Assembly: GCA_017941635.1 (NCBI GenBank)
Contig: JAGAVZ010000212.1
Location: 1 to 64,000 of the forward strand
Direction: 5' to 3'
Length of the DNA stretch: 64,000 nt
Origin: Cellulosilyticum sp.
Lineage (GTDB): Bacteria; Bacillota; Clostridia; Lachnospirales; Cellulosilyticaceae
Part shown: one piece after another, positions 36,996 through 46,185 of the stretch
Numbering within the stretch: the first letter of the stretch is position 1
How the letters are laid out: each line of letters opens with the position of its first letter
Made by a program: the position numbers and the translations under genes
The notes under the pieces: model-generated
Databases searched by the model: none
What the model was told of the DNA's origin: nothing
The model's input: only the letters and a program-made list of their open reading frames with translations

Positions 36996-38024
36996 TTAAT
37001 AGCTTGCTCGCTCTGATTTAACATCAATATTTTGATTTTCTAATACATAGACGTTCAGACCGTACTGACGACCAAATTGGCGACACTCACTTTCAGAGTT
37101 AAAGAAAAGGTCTACTTTATTTCCTTTAATTGCTCCACCTGTATCTCCAGCTATGGCAATTCCGTATCCTTCGATATAAAGTTTTGTCCCCAATGGAATA
37201 ACTTTTGGATCAACTGCTACCATTCCTACAAATGTAGTCATTCCACTTGCTGTCTTATTTCCCCATCCATCATCACTAATCGTGTACGCTGTAGCTTCCA
37301 TCTTATATGCCTTTTTATAGGCATAACTTTCACCCGTAAAAGCATCTGTAACTGAGTTTGCTTTATAAGTTCCTTTAAGTACAATCTCATCTACAGGCTT
37401 TTCCTTAACGACTACGTCTAAGACGTTTTCATTAACAAGTTCTCCACCAAGGTATGTTTTTTCAGATGTAACTGTTTTTACACCATTTTTACCTTTTTGA
37501 GTAACTTTTGTTTCACCATAGTCCATATCTGCTGTTTCAACAACTTTTGTTGAATAGCTCATTGGTCTATCTTCTACTTCTGTTTTCACCTCTTTAGTTT
37601 TTACATTAACTTGAAGTCCGTCTGTAATAGCCTCATCCATAGCCGGCTCAACTACATCTCCTTCTTTAACTGTAACCCCTAAAGATGTAAGGAAATCTCC
37701 AACTGTTGCTGCATCTGTTTTATGTGATACGGTTTCACCATCAACTGTAAGACTCACAGTAGGTTTCCATCTTTCTATAGTAACTTTCATATTGTCTGTA
37801 ATTTCTGTATCAAGCATTGGTTCAACAATATCTTTCTCACCTAGTGTAACATTTAACTGTGTTAATAGTTCTTGTACATTTTGTGCATTTGTTTCATAAT
37901 GTGATACTTGCTTATCATCAACTAAAGTAACAATTTCTGTTGACGATTGATTAGCTGCGATACTTACTGTGAAAGTCATAAATAACGCACCTACTAATAA
38001 AGCGATTCTACTTCGATTCTTCAT
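36996..38024 (-). CDS. YabE-like cell-wall protein: DUF348 x2, G5, 3D domains
   Basis: A 342-residue exported cell-wall-acting protein. Signal peptide at residues 1-24; two DUF348 repeats (about 28-70 and 86-130: TEIVTLVDDKQVSHYETNA..., VSLTVDGETVSHKTDA...); a G5 domain (about 137-215); and a C-terminal 3D domain (about 235-330). The 3D domain is named for its aspartates, here AVDPKVIPLGT, AGDTGGAIKGNKVDLFF. It is likely a lytic transglycosylase related to resuscitation-promoting factors. AAGGAGG precedes the ATG. The long 5' leader is described separately. Confidence 0.9.
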   Translation of the reverse strand: MKNRSRIALLVGALFMTFTVSIAANQSSTEIVTLVDDKQVSHYETNAQNVQELLTQLNVTLGEKDIVEPMLDTEITDNMKVTIERWKPTVSLTVDGETVSHKTDAATVGDFLTSLGVTVKEGDVVEPAMDEAITDGLQVNVKTKEVKTEVEDRPMSYSTKVVETADMDYGETKVTQKGKNGVKTVTSEKTYLGGELVNENVLDVVVKEKPVDEIVLKGTYKANSVTDAFTGESYAYKKAYKMEATAYTISDDGWGNKTASGMTTFVGMVAVDPKVIPLGTKLYIEGYGIAIAGDTGGAIKGNKVDLFFNSESECRQFGRQYGLNVYVLENQNIDVKSERASY

Positions 38025-38175
38025 GATATCCTCCTTAAGTTTTTTACCCTAAAAGTTTAGTTTTATCTTTACTTTTCAGAGCACTTGGTCTTTCTCACTT
38101 CATCTGGTGAATCGGGCTTTACTACAACGATTTGTTTTAAATTCACTTATGTAGCTTGTTACAACTACAAATAAG
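38025..38175 (-). promoter_or_regulatory. Long structured 5' leader of the YabE-like gene
   Basis: About 145 bases of untranslated leader can form TGTAG/CTACA, GTGAAT/ATTCAC, TCAC/GTGA and CAGA/TCTG helices before the ribosome binding site. In Firmicutes many Rpf/3D-domain genes are under cis-RNA control, for instance by c-di-AMP riboswitches. I do not see the c-di-AMP consensus here. Regulation is possible but unproven. Confidence 0.35.
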
Positions 38176-38204
38176 ATTGTAATACAACTCATCTATTTTT
38201 TCAA
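38176..38204 (-). promoter_or_regulatory. Promoter of the YabE-like gene
   Basis: TTGAAA (38204-38199), 17 bases, TACAAT (38181-38176) on the minus strand. Confidence 0.65.
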
Positions 38205-38525
38205 GCTTTTTGTAACATTTTTTAAAAATCAACATTAAAAAAACGCTTGTATCCCTCTAAAACACAACGTATTTTCAAGGGTTTTAGCATCCCATTTTTT
38301 ATTTTTGAAAAAAAAGCATTTAATAATTATGTAACATTTATTTAACAACATAAGCTTACTTTTTCTTCTGTCAATTTCTATTTTTCTTTATTTTATGATT
38401 TTATGCTGCTTATTTATCGTTTTATACTTCCATTTTAATCATATCTACTGCAATTTTTCACTTTTTTCATTCATATTTTCATCTTACTCATTATAACCCT
38501 AAAATTTAGTATTACTATACAAAAC
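38205..38525. other. AT-rich intergenic region
   Basis: No gene or supported element is seen upstream of the YabE-like promoter, apart from homopolymer runs. Confidence 0.5.
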
Positions 38526-38563
38526 AATAAAAAGCAACTTTCACATAAAGTTGCTTTTTATTA
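38526..38563. terminator. Terminator downstream of tatD
   Basis: Near-perfect stem AATAAAAAGCAACTTT with its complement and T-runs on both strands. Confidence 0.9.
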
Positions 38564-38599
38564 TTTACACTTTATTCAGTTATATTTTAATCCTCTATC

Positions 38600-39364
38600 C
38601 TATGCTTTGATACGGAATAACTTTTTAGCATTTTCGCTGCTTACTTGAGCTACCTCATCCGTTGATATGCCTTTTATTTCGGCAATTTTCTCTACAACAA
38701 ATTTAAGATAAGATGAGTCATTACGCTCTCCTCGATGTGGAACAGGTGTTAAGTACGGACAATCTGTCTCTATTAAAATATGGTCAAGGTCAATGCCCTC
38801 TACAACCTCTACTGTTTTTTTAGCATTTTTGAAAGTCAGTGATCCACCTATGCCTAAATAAAAACCTCTTTTAACATATTCCTTAGCCAATTCATAGCTT
38901 CCAGAGAAACAGTGTATCACGCCTTCCTTCACACCACTCTCCATAATAATGTCAAAAGTCTCTTGTGAAGCATCTCTACTGTGGATAATAACAGGTAAAT
39001 CTAATTCCTTTGCAAGCTCTAATTGAACCTTAAACCATTTACGCTGATCTTCCCTTGGTGAATTATCATAATAATAATCTAGTCCAATTTCACCAATCGC
39101 CACGACCTTAGCATTCTGGGCTAATCTTCTCATCTCTTCAATATTAGCCTCTGTTAGCTCCTTTACATCATGTGGATGAACACCTACACTGCTATAAATA
39201 AATGGATACTTTTCAGCTAATGCTAAGCTTGTGTGACAAGATTTCATATCTGCTGCTGCATTTACAATAAAATCTACACCTTTTTCTCTTAAACTTTCAA
39301 TTAAACTTTCTCTATCTTCATCAAATCGCTCATCATCATAGTGAGCATGTGAGTCAAAATACAT
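38600..39364 (-). CDS. tatD: TatD family metal-dependent hydrolase
   Basis: A 254-residue TIM-barrel hydrolase, probably a DNase acting in repair or 3'-end processing. Metal ligands: His6 and His8 (MYFDSHAHYDD), the conserved Glu in AIGEIGLDYY, His in VIIHSRDA and HCFSGS, and Asp in LIETDCPYLTP. Length is standard. In many clostridia the gene follows metG; here metG lies 21 kb away, so the usual cluster is split. Confidence 0.93.
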   Translation of the reverse strand: MYFDSHAHYDDERFDEDRESLIESLREKGVDFIVNAAADMKSCHTSLALAEKYPFIYSSVGVHPHDVKELTEANIEEMRRLAQNAKVVAIGEIGLDYYYDNSPREDQRKWFKVQLELAKELDLPVIIHSRDASQETFDIIMESGVKEGVIHCFSGSYELAKEYVKRGFYLGIGGSLTFKNAKKTVEVVEGIDLDHILIETDCPYLTPVPHRGERNDSSYLKFVVEKIAEIKGISTDEVAQVSSENAKKLFRIKA

Positions 39365-39458
39365 TTTTCCCTCTCCTTTAGTTCATTTTTTATTCACATT
39401 TCATTCATTTGTTTTACATTTTATCCTCAAAATCCACAGTCAAGTTGTGGTTTATCCT

Positions 39459-40409
39459 CTATTTATAAAATGTTGCTGTTTTTAAGTCTTTATTCCATTC
39501 TACTTTCATTTGAAATGCTCGTGCTATTTCTGATACAGGTACATAGGTTCTTTCATTCACTATAATAGGTGCTGTGGTCATAGAAGTAGTTTCCCCATTA
39601 ATTTCTATCTTTGTACTATTAATAGATAAATTAATAATTTGATTATCACTATTAATGGTAATCCTCTGATCTTTATACCTAATATTTTCTTGTTTTATTC
39701 CTATAGCCTCTGCTAAATAACGAATTGGAATCATCATACGACCTTCTTGTATAAATGGTACTGCATCCATATGTTTTATTATATCATCAACTTCATAGTT
39801 TTTACTGTCTAATGTGAATTTCACAAAACCATTGATTGTCTCTTGCTCTTTAGATACTTGATTTACTGGAAAAGAACATGTTTCTTTTATAAGCACCTTC
39901 ATAAAATCTTGGTACACTATTTCATCATTTGGAAAAGTTGGTGAAATCGCTGAACCACTAATAATAGCGCTATATATTCCCTCAGGTGCCACACGATTAA
40001 TAGAATAAGTAAAATCTTTTATAACTACTGTAGATGCTTTTTTCGATTTCTTTGTTACCTCTAATATAAAGGTATTCTCTTCCTCTGTACTCCATCCACA
40101 GCTTTTTACCTTTAAATCTCCCTCTTCTACTTCAATAATAGGTTCATTAAAATATGTAATATATGGATTACCTTCTAATCTAATCTTTATATAACCTTTT
40201 TGTAAGTTTCCAGCCTCTTTTTCTGAAATGACAATCTTCCCACCTACTTGATTTCCGTTGCCTATTATTCCCTCAGCTGGTACAAAACAAGTCATCCTTT
40301 TTGGGCCTTCTATGGCCTGACTCACTCCTCCTTTATCTATTGCATAGCAAGGAGTAGATACTACCATTAATAGTATTACCGTCCCTATAATAAATCTTTT
40401 AATTCTCAT
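39459..40409 (-). CDS. Secreted copper-amine-oxidase N-domain-like protein
   Basis: A 316-residue exported protein. Signal peptide at residues 1-23. The middle (about 40-190) is a beta-rich domain of unknown type. The C-terminal 110 residues are a copper amine oxidase N-terminal-like (stalk) domain: RMMIPIRYLAEAIG, ITINSDNQIINLSINSTKI, RTYVPVSEIARAF, VEWNKDLKTATFYK. In clostridia this domain is found on surface proteins and is not an oxidase. Anchoring or wall interaction is a guess. Confidence 0.8.
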   Translation of the reverse strand: MRIKRFIIGTVILLMVVSTPCYAIDKGGVSQAIEGPKRMTCFVPAEGIIGNGNQVGGKIVISEKEAGNLQKGYIKIRLEGNPYITYFNEPIIEVEEGDLKVKSCGWSTEEENTFILEVTKKSKKASTVVIKDFTYSINRVAPEGIYSAIISGSAISPTFPNDEIVYQDFMKVLIKETCSFPVNQVSKEQETINGFVKFTLDSKNYEVDDIIKHMDAVPFIQEGRMMIPIRYLAEAIGIKQENIRYKDQRITINSDNQIINLSINSTKIEINGETTSMTTAPIIVNERTYVPVSEIARAFQMKVEWNKDLKTATFYK

Positions 40410-40560
40410 TATCTCTCCACCATTCCTTATTTTATTAATTCATCTTATGTTTTTCTTTATTTAAACAATATAGCCTTATATCTTCTTTCGATTATATCAA
40501 ACTCAATTCCGTTTTTCCTCGTTGTAATAAAAATTTTATTATATAGTAAATTTCTTGCAC

Positions 40561-40594
40561 AAAAAAGAAGGTAAAACCATTTTGCTTTACCTTC
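40561..40594 (-). terminator. Terminator of the 5'-nucleotidase gene
   Basis: Stem GAAGGTAAA/TTTACCTTC (40567-40575 with 40586-40594) and six T on the minus strand. Confidence 0.85.
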
Positions 40595-40653
40595 CATTTC
40601 TACTTATTTCTTTTATATAAGATGTGTCCAACAGACTCTATTTAATTTTAATG

Positions 40654-41241
40654 CTATATAGCTGTTTCAGTTACATCTTCTTCTACCTGCTTTGGATAGC
40701 ATATCTGCATAATAAGCTTCTCAAAGCTTAACCAATCCTTTACTCTTAAAATCCCTTTTCCCTTAAATTCATTATGAGGTCTTTCGAAAATAATCGGTGT
40801 GCCACCTGCTTTCTGGAATTCTTCTATATTATGCATTCCATCATCAAGTAAGAAATCACCTTTAATCATATACTTTCTCTGGCAGAAAATCACTCTATCT
40901 ACTGGGAAGAATGGTAAGTACTTTTTGAGCCATTCTACCTTAGCTGGTACACATGTTGGATTTGCTGCTGTTACAATGTACATTTCAAACAACTCACTTT
41001 TATATAAACGCTCAAAAACTTCAATTGCATTCTTTACTGGTTCTAATTTCTTAAATAATTCTGGTTCATGCATAACTGTATCTACTTCTGTACCAAACAC
41101 TTGATACAAATTCCACGAAACACATTCGCTTGCTGAAATACATGTATTGTATTTTTCATTATAAGCTTTCGTTACACCCTGAATATATTCTGCTAATACA
41201 TCATCTTGATCGATTAGTAAGGTATATTTTTTCTGTTTCAT
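40654..41241 (-). CDS. 5'(3')-deoxyribonucleotidase (NT5C-like, HAD fold)
   Basis: A 195-residue HAD phosphatase. The catalytic motif is LLIDQDDVLAEY: the family's DxDGVLAD nucleophile motif with Q and D variations, Asp at the nucleophile and acid positions. Motif II is IVTAANPT, and the metal motif FLLDDGMHNI. It resembles the type C cytosolic deoxynucleotidases that dephosphorylate dNMPs. The start is ATG 41241 after GGAGGGGG; the longer frame overlaps this site. Confidence 0.85.
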   Translation of the reverse strand: MKQKKYTLLIDQDDVLAEYIQGVTKAYNEKYNTCISASECVSWNLYQVFGTEVDTVMHEPELFKKLEPVKNAIEVFERLYKSELFEMYIVTAANPTCVPAKVEWLKKYLPFFPVDRVIFCQRKYMIKGDFLLDDGMHNIEEFQKAGGTPIIFERPHNEFKGKGILRVKDWLSFEKLIMQICYPKQVEEDVTETAI

Positions 41242-41344
41242 AGCTGCCCCCTCCATCAAAATACAGTTTTTATTAGTTTATTATAGATGAAGTCCAATCG
41301 CCACTACTTTTGCTATTAAAAATATATTAAGATTTTTTAGCATC

Positions 41345-43033
41345 TTAAAACAACTTCCATGTTCCTTTAAACCAAACCATTGCATTCGCATACCATTCTG
41401 GTATGACTAGTCCTGAATAAATAGGATAAAAGAATGCAAAGATTAAAACTGCAATAATACTATATCCTATAACAAGACGAATACTCGTACTTTCTTCTAT
41501 ATCCTTAATTGTAGCCACAATAGCCAAAATCATCATAGGCACCACTGGAAAATAGTGATAAATAAACATAATGCGTGGTACACCTATATATGGTACATAA
41601 GCTGTAACTATTGCAATTACAATAAAAATTTCATTTTTCTCCCTACTCGCAATGGCTCTTATTAGAACATAAATCATTGCTACAATCCCAGTCCACCATA
41701 TAAATGGATTACTATGCAACGTAATGCTCGATACATAGCCTTCTGCCACTTTTCCACTATAGTACCATAGTGGTTTAATACCAAATGGCCATAAATACCA
41801 TGGTGAAGTAAATGGATGTGTCGCCTCTAATTTAGAATGATAATTGAACATTTTTACTTGTAATTCTACAAATCCTTTTAAAGTACCAATCTCTGGATTA
41901 ATCCTCATATCTGGTATATATGAGATGAGATAAATTAATATAGGTACAATAACAAAATAAAAACAACAACCTAAGAGTATCTTCATTCTATACTGACGCC
42001 ATTTTCCAGATAATCCAACCTGATAATTACGTATAAAGAAATTCACAAAGAAAATAATTGCAAGTCCAATAGCACAGTAAGCACCATTCCATTTCGTTGC
42101 AATGGCACATCCCATAAAGAAACCTGATGCTAATAGATTAAAATGCATCCTTGAAGGACTTTTATTGGCATTACAAGAAATGTATTGATACATAAATAAA
42201 TATGCAAGCATAATAAATAACACAAGATAACTATCTACCGTACCAATTCTTGTCTGCACAAAGTGCATGCCATCTACAGCAAATAAAAGCATCGCAAAGG
42301 TAGCGTACTTTGTAGACTTAAACATGCGTTTTGCAAAGATATAAATCACAATAAGCATTAATATCCCTGCTAAATTCCCCATCACACGATAATTAAATGG
42401 TGTCATCCCAAATAGTCTAATTGGAATACTCATAATCAACTTACCAAGTGGTGGATGTGTCCACTCATAAATTTCTAAACCATGTGTATATTCATAAGCT
42501 GTACGTGCATGATAAATCTCATCAAAATAAGTTGTATTCATATAACTAATTTGACTTGGCACCTGTTCTTGCTCATCTACCAAAAGCTGACTTGTCTCAT
42601 CTAAGCTCATAACTGGTAATAAACTGTTATCCGGCGAAAAGACCCCTATCTCCATAATAGAACCTTCTTTTTCCCCCGCCATAATCTTGATATATCTACC
42701 ACTTGTATTAATCTCAACATCTTGCCAAGCAAAAACTTTATCTTGCTCCAAAACTGCTACTTCACTGTAATTTATATTGTCATCTGACATAGCTATACTT
42801 AAGTCACCAAATCTAGGTCCAGTGAGTTGTCTTATATAGCCAACCTCTTGCTTGCTACCCAAGTCTAATGTAATACTTTTTTGCGTTGTATTTGTATCCC
42901 ATAAAGTCTGTGGACTTTCCATATTCCCCAAGTGAAAAAAGGATAAAATACCATACAAAAATACAATGATCAGCATACACCAACCATCTTTGGCCCCAAG
43001 CCGATACTCCCCTCTTGAATAATTTCTACTCAT
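41345..43033 (-). CDS. Protein O-mannosyltransferase-like GT39 with discoidin-like loop
   Basis: A 562-residue polytopic glycosyltransferase using polyprenyl-phosphate sugars. After one helix (residues 17-36) comes an extracytoplasmic segment of about 100 residues with F5/8 type C (discoidin) features (LDLGSKQEVGYIRQLTG..., NTSGRYIKIMAGEKEGSIMEIGVFS). Next come the PMT catalytic region TTYFDEIYHARTAYEY (conserved D-E pair), THPPLGKLIMSI and about ten helices; the C-terminal PMT_4TMC signature is FTSPWYLWPFGIKPLWYY. The product may glycosylate secreted proteins. The carbohydrate-binding-like insertion is unusual. Confidence 0.88.
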   Translation of the reverse strand: MSRNYSRGEYRLGAKDGWCMLIIVFLYGILSFFHLGNMESPQTLWDTNTTQKSITLDLGSKQEVGYIRQLTGPRFGDLSIAMSDDNINYSEVAVLEQDKVFAWQDVEINTSGRYIKIMAGEKEGSIMEIGVFSPDNSLLPVMSLDETSQLLVDEQEQVPSQISYMNTTYFDEIYHARTAYEYTHGLEIYEWTHPPLGKLIMSIPIRLFGMTPFNYRVMGNLAGILMLIVIYIFAKRMFKSTKYATFAMLLFAVDGMHFVQTRIGTVDSYLVLFIMLAYLFMYQYISCNANKSPSRMHFNLLASGFFMGCAIATKWNGAYCAIGLAIIFFVNFFIRNYQVGLSGKWRQYRMKILLGCCFYFVIVPILIYLISYIPDMRINPEIGTLKGFVELQVKMFNYHSKLEATHPFTSPWYLWPFGIKPLWYYSGKVAEGYVSSITLHSNPFIWWTGIVAMIYVLIRAIASREKNEIFIVIAIVTAYVPYIGVPRIMFIYHYFPVVPMMILAIVATIKDIEESTSIRLVIGYSIIAVLIFAFFYPIYSGLVIPEWYANAMVWFKGTWKLF

Positions 43034-43331
43034 AGCTACATATCCTCCTGATTATCACTTCTTATCATATAACCTCATTAATCACTCTGATTGTACTATA
43101 GTTTTAACTACTTTAGTATATATTACCACCATATTGTCATTCATCTATTATTATTTCCGTCCTTTATCTTTTTATCATCTCTTATTAGAGATAAAGCATC
43201 TTCATTTTTAAGTTAAATATTATCCTTTTGCTAAGCCTATAAGAAACGATATTATGAATATTTCTCTTAATTCATTCAGCTAATATGTACTTTATACTTT
43301 CATCCACTAGAATTTATACTCTATAGAATAC
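43034..43331. other. Intergenic region, no feature seen
   Basis: AT-rich upstream region of the mannosyltransferase gene. I see nothing to annotate beyond the terminator at its left end. Confidence 0.5.
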
Positions 43332-43363
43332 AAAAAAGTGTAAATGCAATTCACCATTACACT
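43332..43363 (-). terminator. Terminator of the cyclase gene
   Basis: Stem AGTGTAA/TTACACT (43337-43343 with 43357-43363), then six T on the minus strand. Confidence 0.75.
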
Positions 43364-43386
43364 TACACATTTTCTTTAATAAGTCT

Positions 43387-43977
43387 TTATTCTTCATCAT
43401 CTTCTTCAGGTTGCATAGCCACTACTCGACATTTCATACCTGTTGCTTCAGGATTTTCAAACCACATTGTCATGACCTTACATGGTTTATTTGGTTCTAC
43501 ATGATTTAAATTAATTAAATTTTCTAAAACAAATGTTCCATATTTAAGACAAATCTTATCTGCCTCTATATGCTCATGACCTTTTCTTAAATCAGGGGCA
43601 TCAATCCCAATAAAGCGAATACGCTCCATTGATAAACCTTCAATTAATTCCCATGAAAACTGTGTACTATCGCTAAAATATAAATTACTACCATATGGAT
43701 GCCTTTCAATAGCGCCTGTTCGAAACATAACAAAATCACCTGGTCTTACATAATCTAAATCAATATCATCTAAAGTAACTTCTCTGCCTTTAACATGACT
43801 TACATCAAATAAGATTCCTCTAGCTAACATATAATCAAGTGGAACTTGTACATCACCATAAATATCAAAATGTGTACCTACGTGTCCCATCACAATCTCT
43901 TTTTTAGTTTGTACTTCTGCCTGTTTATATACTCTATTCGTCTTTTTTACTTGAAGTGTTAGGTCAATATACCTCAC
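43387..43977 (-). CDS. Cyclase family (kynurenine formamidase-like) hydrolase
   Basis: A 196-residue metal-dependent hydrolase of the cyclase family. The metal-binding motif is present as GHVGTHFDIYGD (family HxGTHxDxPxH), with the later proline-histidine part diverged, and the second site GIDAPDLRKGHEHIEA is conserved. Family members include bacterial kynurenine formamidase (KynB) and isatin hydrolase. No tryptophan-catabolism genes lie nearby, so the substrate is open. The C-terminus is acidic (PEEDDEE). Confidence 0.85.
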   Translation of the reverse strand: MRYIDLTLQVKKTNRVYKQAEVQTKKEIVMGHVGTHFDIYGDVQVPLDYMLARGILFDVSHVKGREVTLDDIDLDYVRPGDFVMFRTGAIERHPYGSNLYFSDSTQFSWELIEGLSMERIRFIGIDAPDLRKGHEHIEADKICLKYGTFVLENLINLNHVEPNKPCKVMTMWFENPEATGMKCRVVAMQPEEDDEE

Positions 43978-44154
43978 TTTTATCCCTCGCTCTTCATTTA
44001 CAATTTTATAGTCTTGTATCTTCTTAATAATTATATTGCATTTCCAATTTTCTGTCTATTGCAATTAATCACTCTTTTAATTTTATATTTATCACTTTAT
44101 GTTACCATTTCTAGCGCCTAAAACACATAGTTTTATATAGATTTTTTATAAATT

Positions 44155-44847
44155 TTATTTGTACAAACCTTCCGCCAATTGACTAAGCTCACCTTCATTC
44201 ACTATCATATAGCCTTTTTTCTCTCTGCTTAGTATATGCGCTTGGCATAAACGATTTAATGTACGAAGTAAATGGCGATAACTTGTCCCTAATAAATCTG
44301 CAAGTTGTGTTAGATTTTCATTGAATAATCTTTTTCCTTTTGATGATTCTTGTTCCACTGCTACCATATTGATATAACTGGCCAAACGATTTTCCAAAGG
44401 ATATAGCAGATTGATGGAACTATTATTACTAATATGATCTAATTTTTGAGCTAATCCCTGACAAACAAAATTCATGAGTTTAATGTCTTTTTGAAGTGCT
44501 GCTCTAAATTTATCAATAGGTAATGCTAATAAATAGCATGTGCTCAAGGCTTGTACGGTACATGAAGTATGTTTAGCCTGAATTAATTCCACATCACCAA
44601 TAATTGAAAAAGGCTCATAGAAACTAAGTAATAAGTTTTTTCCATTCTCCAACACTTTTACAACCTTTGCACTTCCTTCCACCAAGAACCATAAATACTC
44701 CAAAGGTTCTTCTTGAAGACAAATATATTCCAATCTATTGACTTTAATAAGTTCAAATTCTTTGAAAAGATCTGTTGTAAATAACTGATTCATTTCATAC
44801 TTTAAATAGTATTTTTTTACCTGTTTGAGGTTATTGATTTTTTCCAT
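44155..44847 (-). CDS. Crp/Fnr family regulator (YeiL-like)
   Basis: A 230-residue regulator. The cyclic-nucleotide-binding-type beta roll is at residues 30-130 (EPLEYLWFLVEGSAKVVKVLENGKN; SIIGDVELI), then a dimerisation helix. The C-terminal winged helix has recognition segment LGTSYRHLLRTLNRL. It has no Fnr-type N-terminal cysteine cluster. The start is ATG 44847 after GAGGGAG. It is divergent from the DMT transporter pair, and a perfect palindrome lies between; it most likely controls that pair and possibly itself. Confidence 0.88.
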   Translation of the reverse strand: MEKINNLKQVKKYYLKYEMNQLFTTDLFKEFELIKVNRLEYICLQEEPLEYLWFLVEGSAKVVKVLENGKNLLLSFYEPFSIIGDVELIQAKHTSCTVQALSTCYLLALPIDKFRAALQKDIKLMNFVCQGLAQKLDHISNNSSINLLYPLENRLASYINMVAVEQESSKGKRLFNENLTQLADLLGTSYRHLLRTLNRLCQAHILSREKKGYMIVNEGELSQLAEGLYK

Positions 44848-45013
44848 ACTAACACGCTCCCTCAAAGTATTTTTTATTTACCAAGTAATTTTTTCTTATA
44901 CTTACTATTTTATCTAAAATCTTTATACTTTTAAATCTTTGGTAACACATCATTTTCTTTTTATTATCATTATATTTATCTTGCCCTTATTTAATCTATA
45001 ACTTTTTTATTTA

Positions 45014-45029
45014 TATGACATATGTCATA
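45014..45029. promoter_or_regulatory. Perfect 16-bp palindrome, probable Crp/Fnr operator
   Basis: TATGACATATGTCATA is a perfect inverted repeat of the TGACA-N2-TGTCA type expected for a Crp/Fnr dimer. It ends two bases before a TTGACT -35 (45032-45037) with TTATAC at 18 bases (45056-45061), upstream of the DMT genes. Its centre would lie near -46, compatible with activation. Confidence 0.75.
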
Positions 45030-45085
45030 CCTTGACTGTTAAAATCTATGCTAACTTATACTATATTATTTTTCAAGGAGGTATA

Positions 45086-45514
45086 ATGATGTACTATTTT
45101 CTTTCATTAATTGCAGGCTCATTACTTGCATTTATGGTTTCTTCTAATGGTATTGTTGGAGAAGCTGCTGGAAACTATGCCTCTAGTGTCATTATTCACT
45201 TTATTGGACTTGTTGCTGTTGTAGCAGTACTATTGCTTACAAAAGCCAAATTCAAAAACTTACGCTCCATTCCACTATGGATGTATAGTGCAGGTTTAAT
45301 CGGTATTATTACAGTACTTTTCAATAATGCAACATTTACAACATTAGGTGTTTCTTTAACAGTGGCATTAGGATTACTTGGTCAATCTGTGACCTCTATC
45401 ATTATTGACCATTTTGGTCTATTTGGATTACCAGTATCACGTTTTGATACAAAGAAAATCTTAGGATTTCTTATTATTCTAAGTGGTATCGTCATTATGG
45501 CATTGCCAGCTTAA
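45086..45514 (+). CDS. DMT superfamily transporter subunit (DUF606/YdcZ), first
   Basis: A 142-residue protein with five hydrophobic helices and the DUF606 pattern (SLIAGSLLAFMVSSNGIVGEAAG; ALGLLGQSVTSIIIDHFGLFGLP). DUF606 proteins are half-size drug/metabolite transporters that act in pairs. AAGGAGG precedes two adjacent ATGs (45086/45089). It is followed 95 bases later by a second DUF606 gene, probably forming a heterodimer. Substrate unknown; control by the divergent Crp/Fnr regulator is likely. Confidence 0.88.
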   Translation: MMYYFLSLIAGSLLAFMVSSNGIVGEAAGNYASSVIIHFIGLVAVVAVLLLTKAKFKNLRSIPLWMYSAGLIGIITVLFNNATFTTLGVSLTVALGLLGQSVTSIIIDHFGLFGLPVSRFDTKKILGFLIILSGIVIMALPA

Positions 45515-45609
45515 ATGGTAATTGATTTAAATAACCATTACTTATGCACCCATCCGCTTAAGTAATCGTTTATCTAGACGATTGTCAGCTTATATAAAGG
45601 AGGTTTAGT

Positions 45610-46095
45610 ATGGCAATTTTATTAGCAATGTTAGCAGGTGTTTCTATTGTTTTATCTCGTATTGTGAACTTTGTTCTTTCAGAGAAAATTGGATTATTTC
45701 AAAGCACCTTCTTTAACTATTTAACAGGATTTTTAGGTTCACTTGTACTCGTCGTAATTAGTGGTGAAACATTCGCCCTTTTTGCTCCAGCTTCATATCA
45801 AGGTAGTTGGTGGGCATATATTGGTGGAGCAGTTGGTGTAGGGGTTATCACACTTTCTTCGTATCTCTCATCTAAGATTTCTGCTTTCTATTTAACACTT
45901 TTACTTTTTGTAGGTCAATTATTTGGTGGTATGGTTTTAGATTACTTTGTAAGTGGTGACTTCTCAATTCAAAAGGTGATTGGCGGTATTTTAGTTGTAG
46001 CTGGACTTGGATATAATCTTTGGGTTGATACTAAAGCTACTCATACTCTAAAAGATGCCCAACCTAATCTAATGGAAGGAGTTTCTTCTATATAA
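45610..46095 (+). CDS. DMT superfamily transporter subunit (DUF606/YdcZ), second
   Basis: A 161-residue, five-helix partner of the preceding gene (IVLSRIVNFVLSEKIGLFQSTFFNYLTGFLGS; AFYLTLLLFVGQLFGGMVLDYF), with a short cytoplasmic tail. AAAGGAGG precedes the ATG. The 95-base gap contains small hairpins but no T-tract terminator, so both genes should be on one mRNA ending at the terminator at 46126. Confidence 0.88.
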   Translation: MAILLAMLAGVSIVLSRIVNFVLSEKIGLFQSTFFNYLTGFLGSLVLVVISGETFALFAPASYQGSWWAYIGGAVGVGVITLSSYLSSKISAFYLTLLLFVGQLFGGMVLDYFVSGDFSIQKVIGGILVVAGLGYNLWVDTKATHTLKDAQPNLMEGVSSI

Positions 46096-46125
46096 ATGGC
46101 ATACGATTTCAGATACTCAAATAAC

Positions 46126-46170
46126 AAAAGAGCATGGCTATTTTTACAAAATAATAACCATGCTCTTTTT
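46126..46170. terminator. Bidirectional terminator
   Basis: Stem AAAAGAGCATGG with CCATGCTCTTTTT; it serves the DMT operon and the convergent transglutaminase-like gene. Confidence 0.9.
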
Positions 46171-46185
46171 ATCTTTTATATCTTA

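Noticed and set aside
38025-38175. c-di-AMP riboswitch before the YabE-like gene
   Set aside because: The expected conserved core was not found, although the leader is long and structured.
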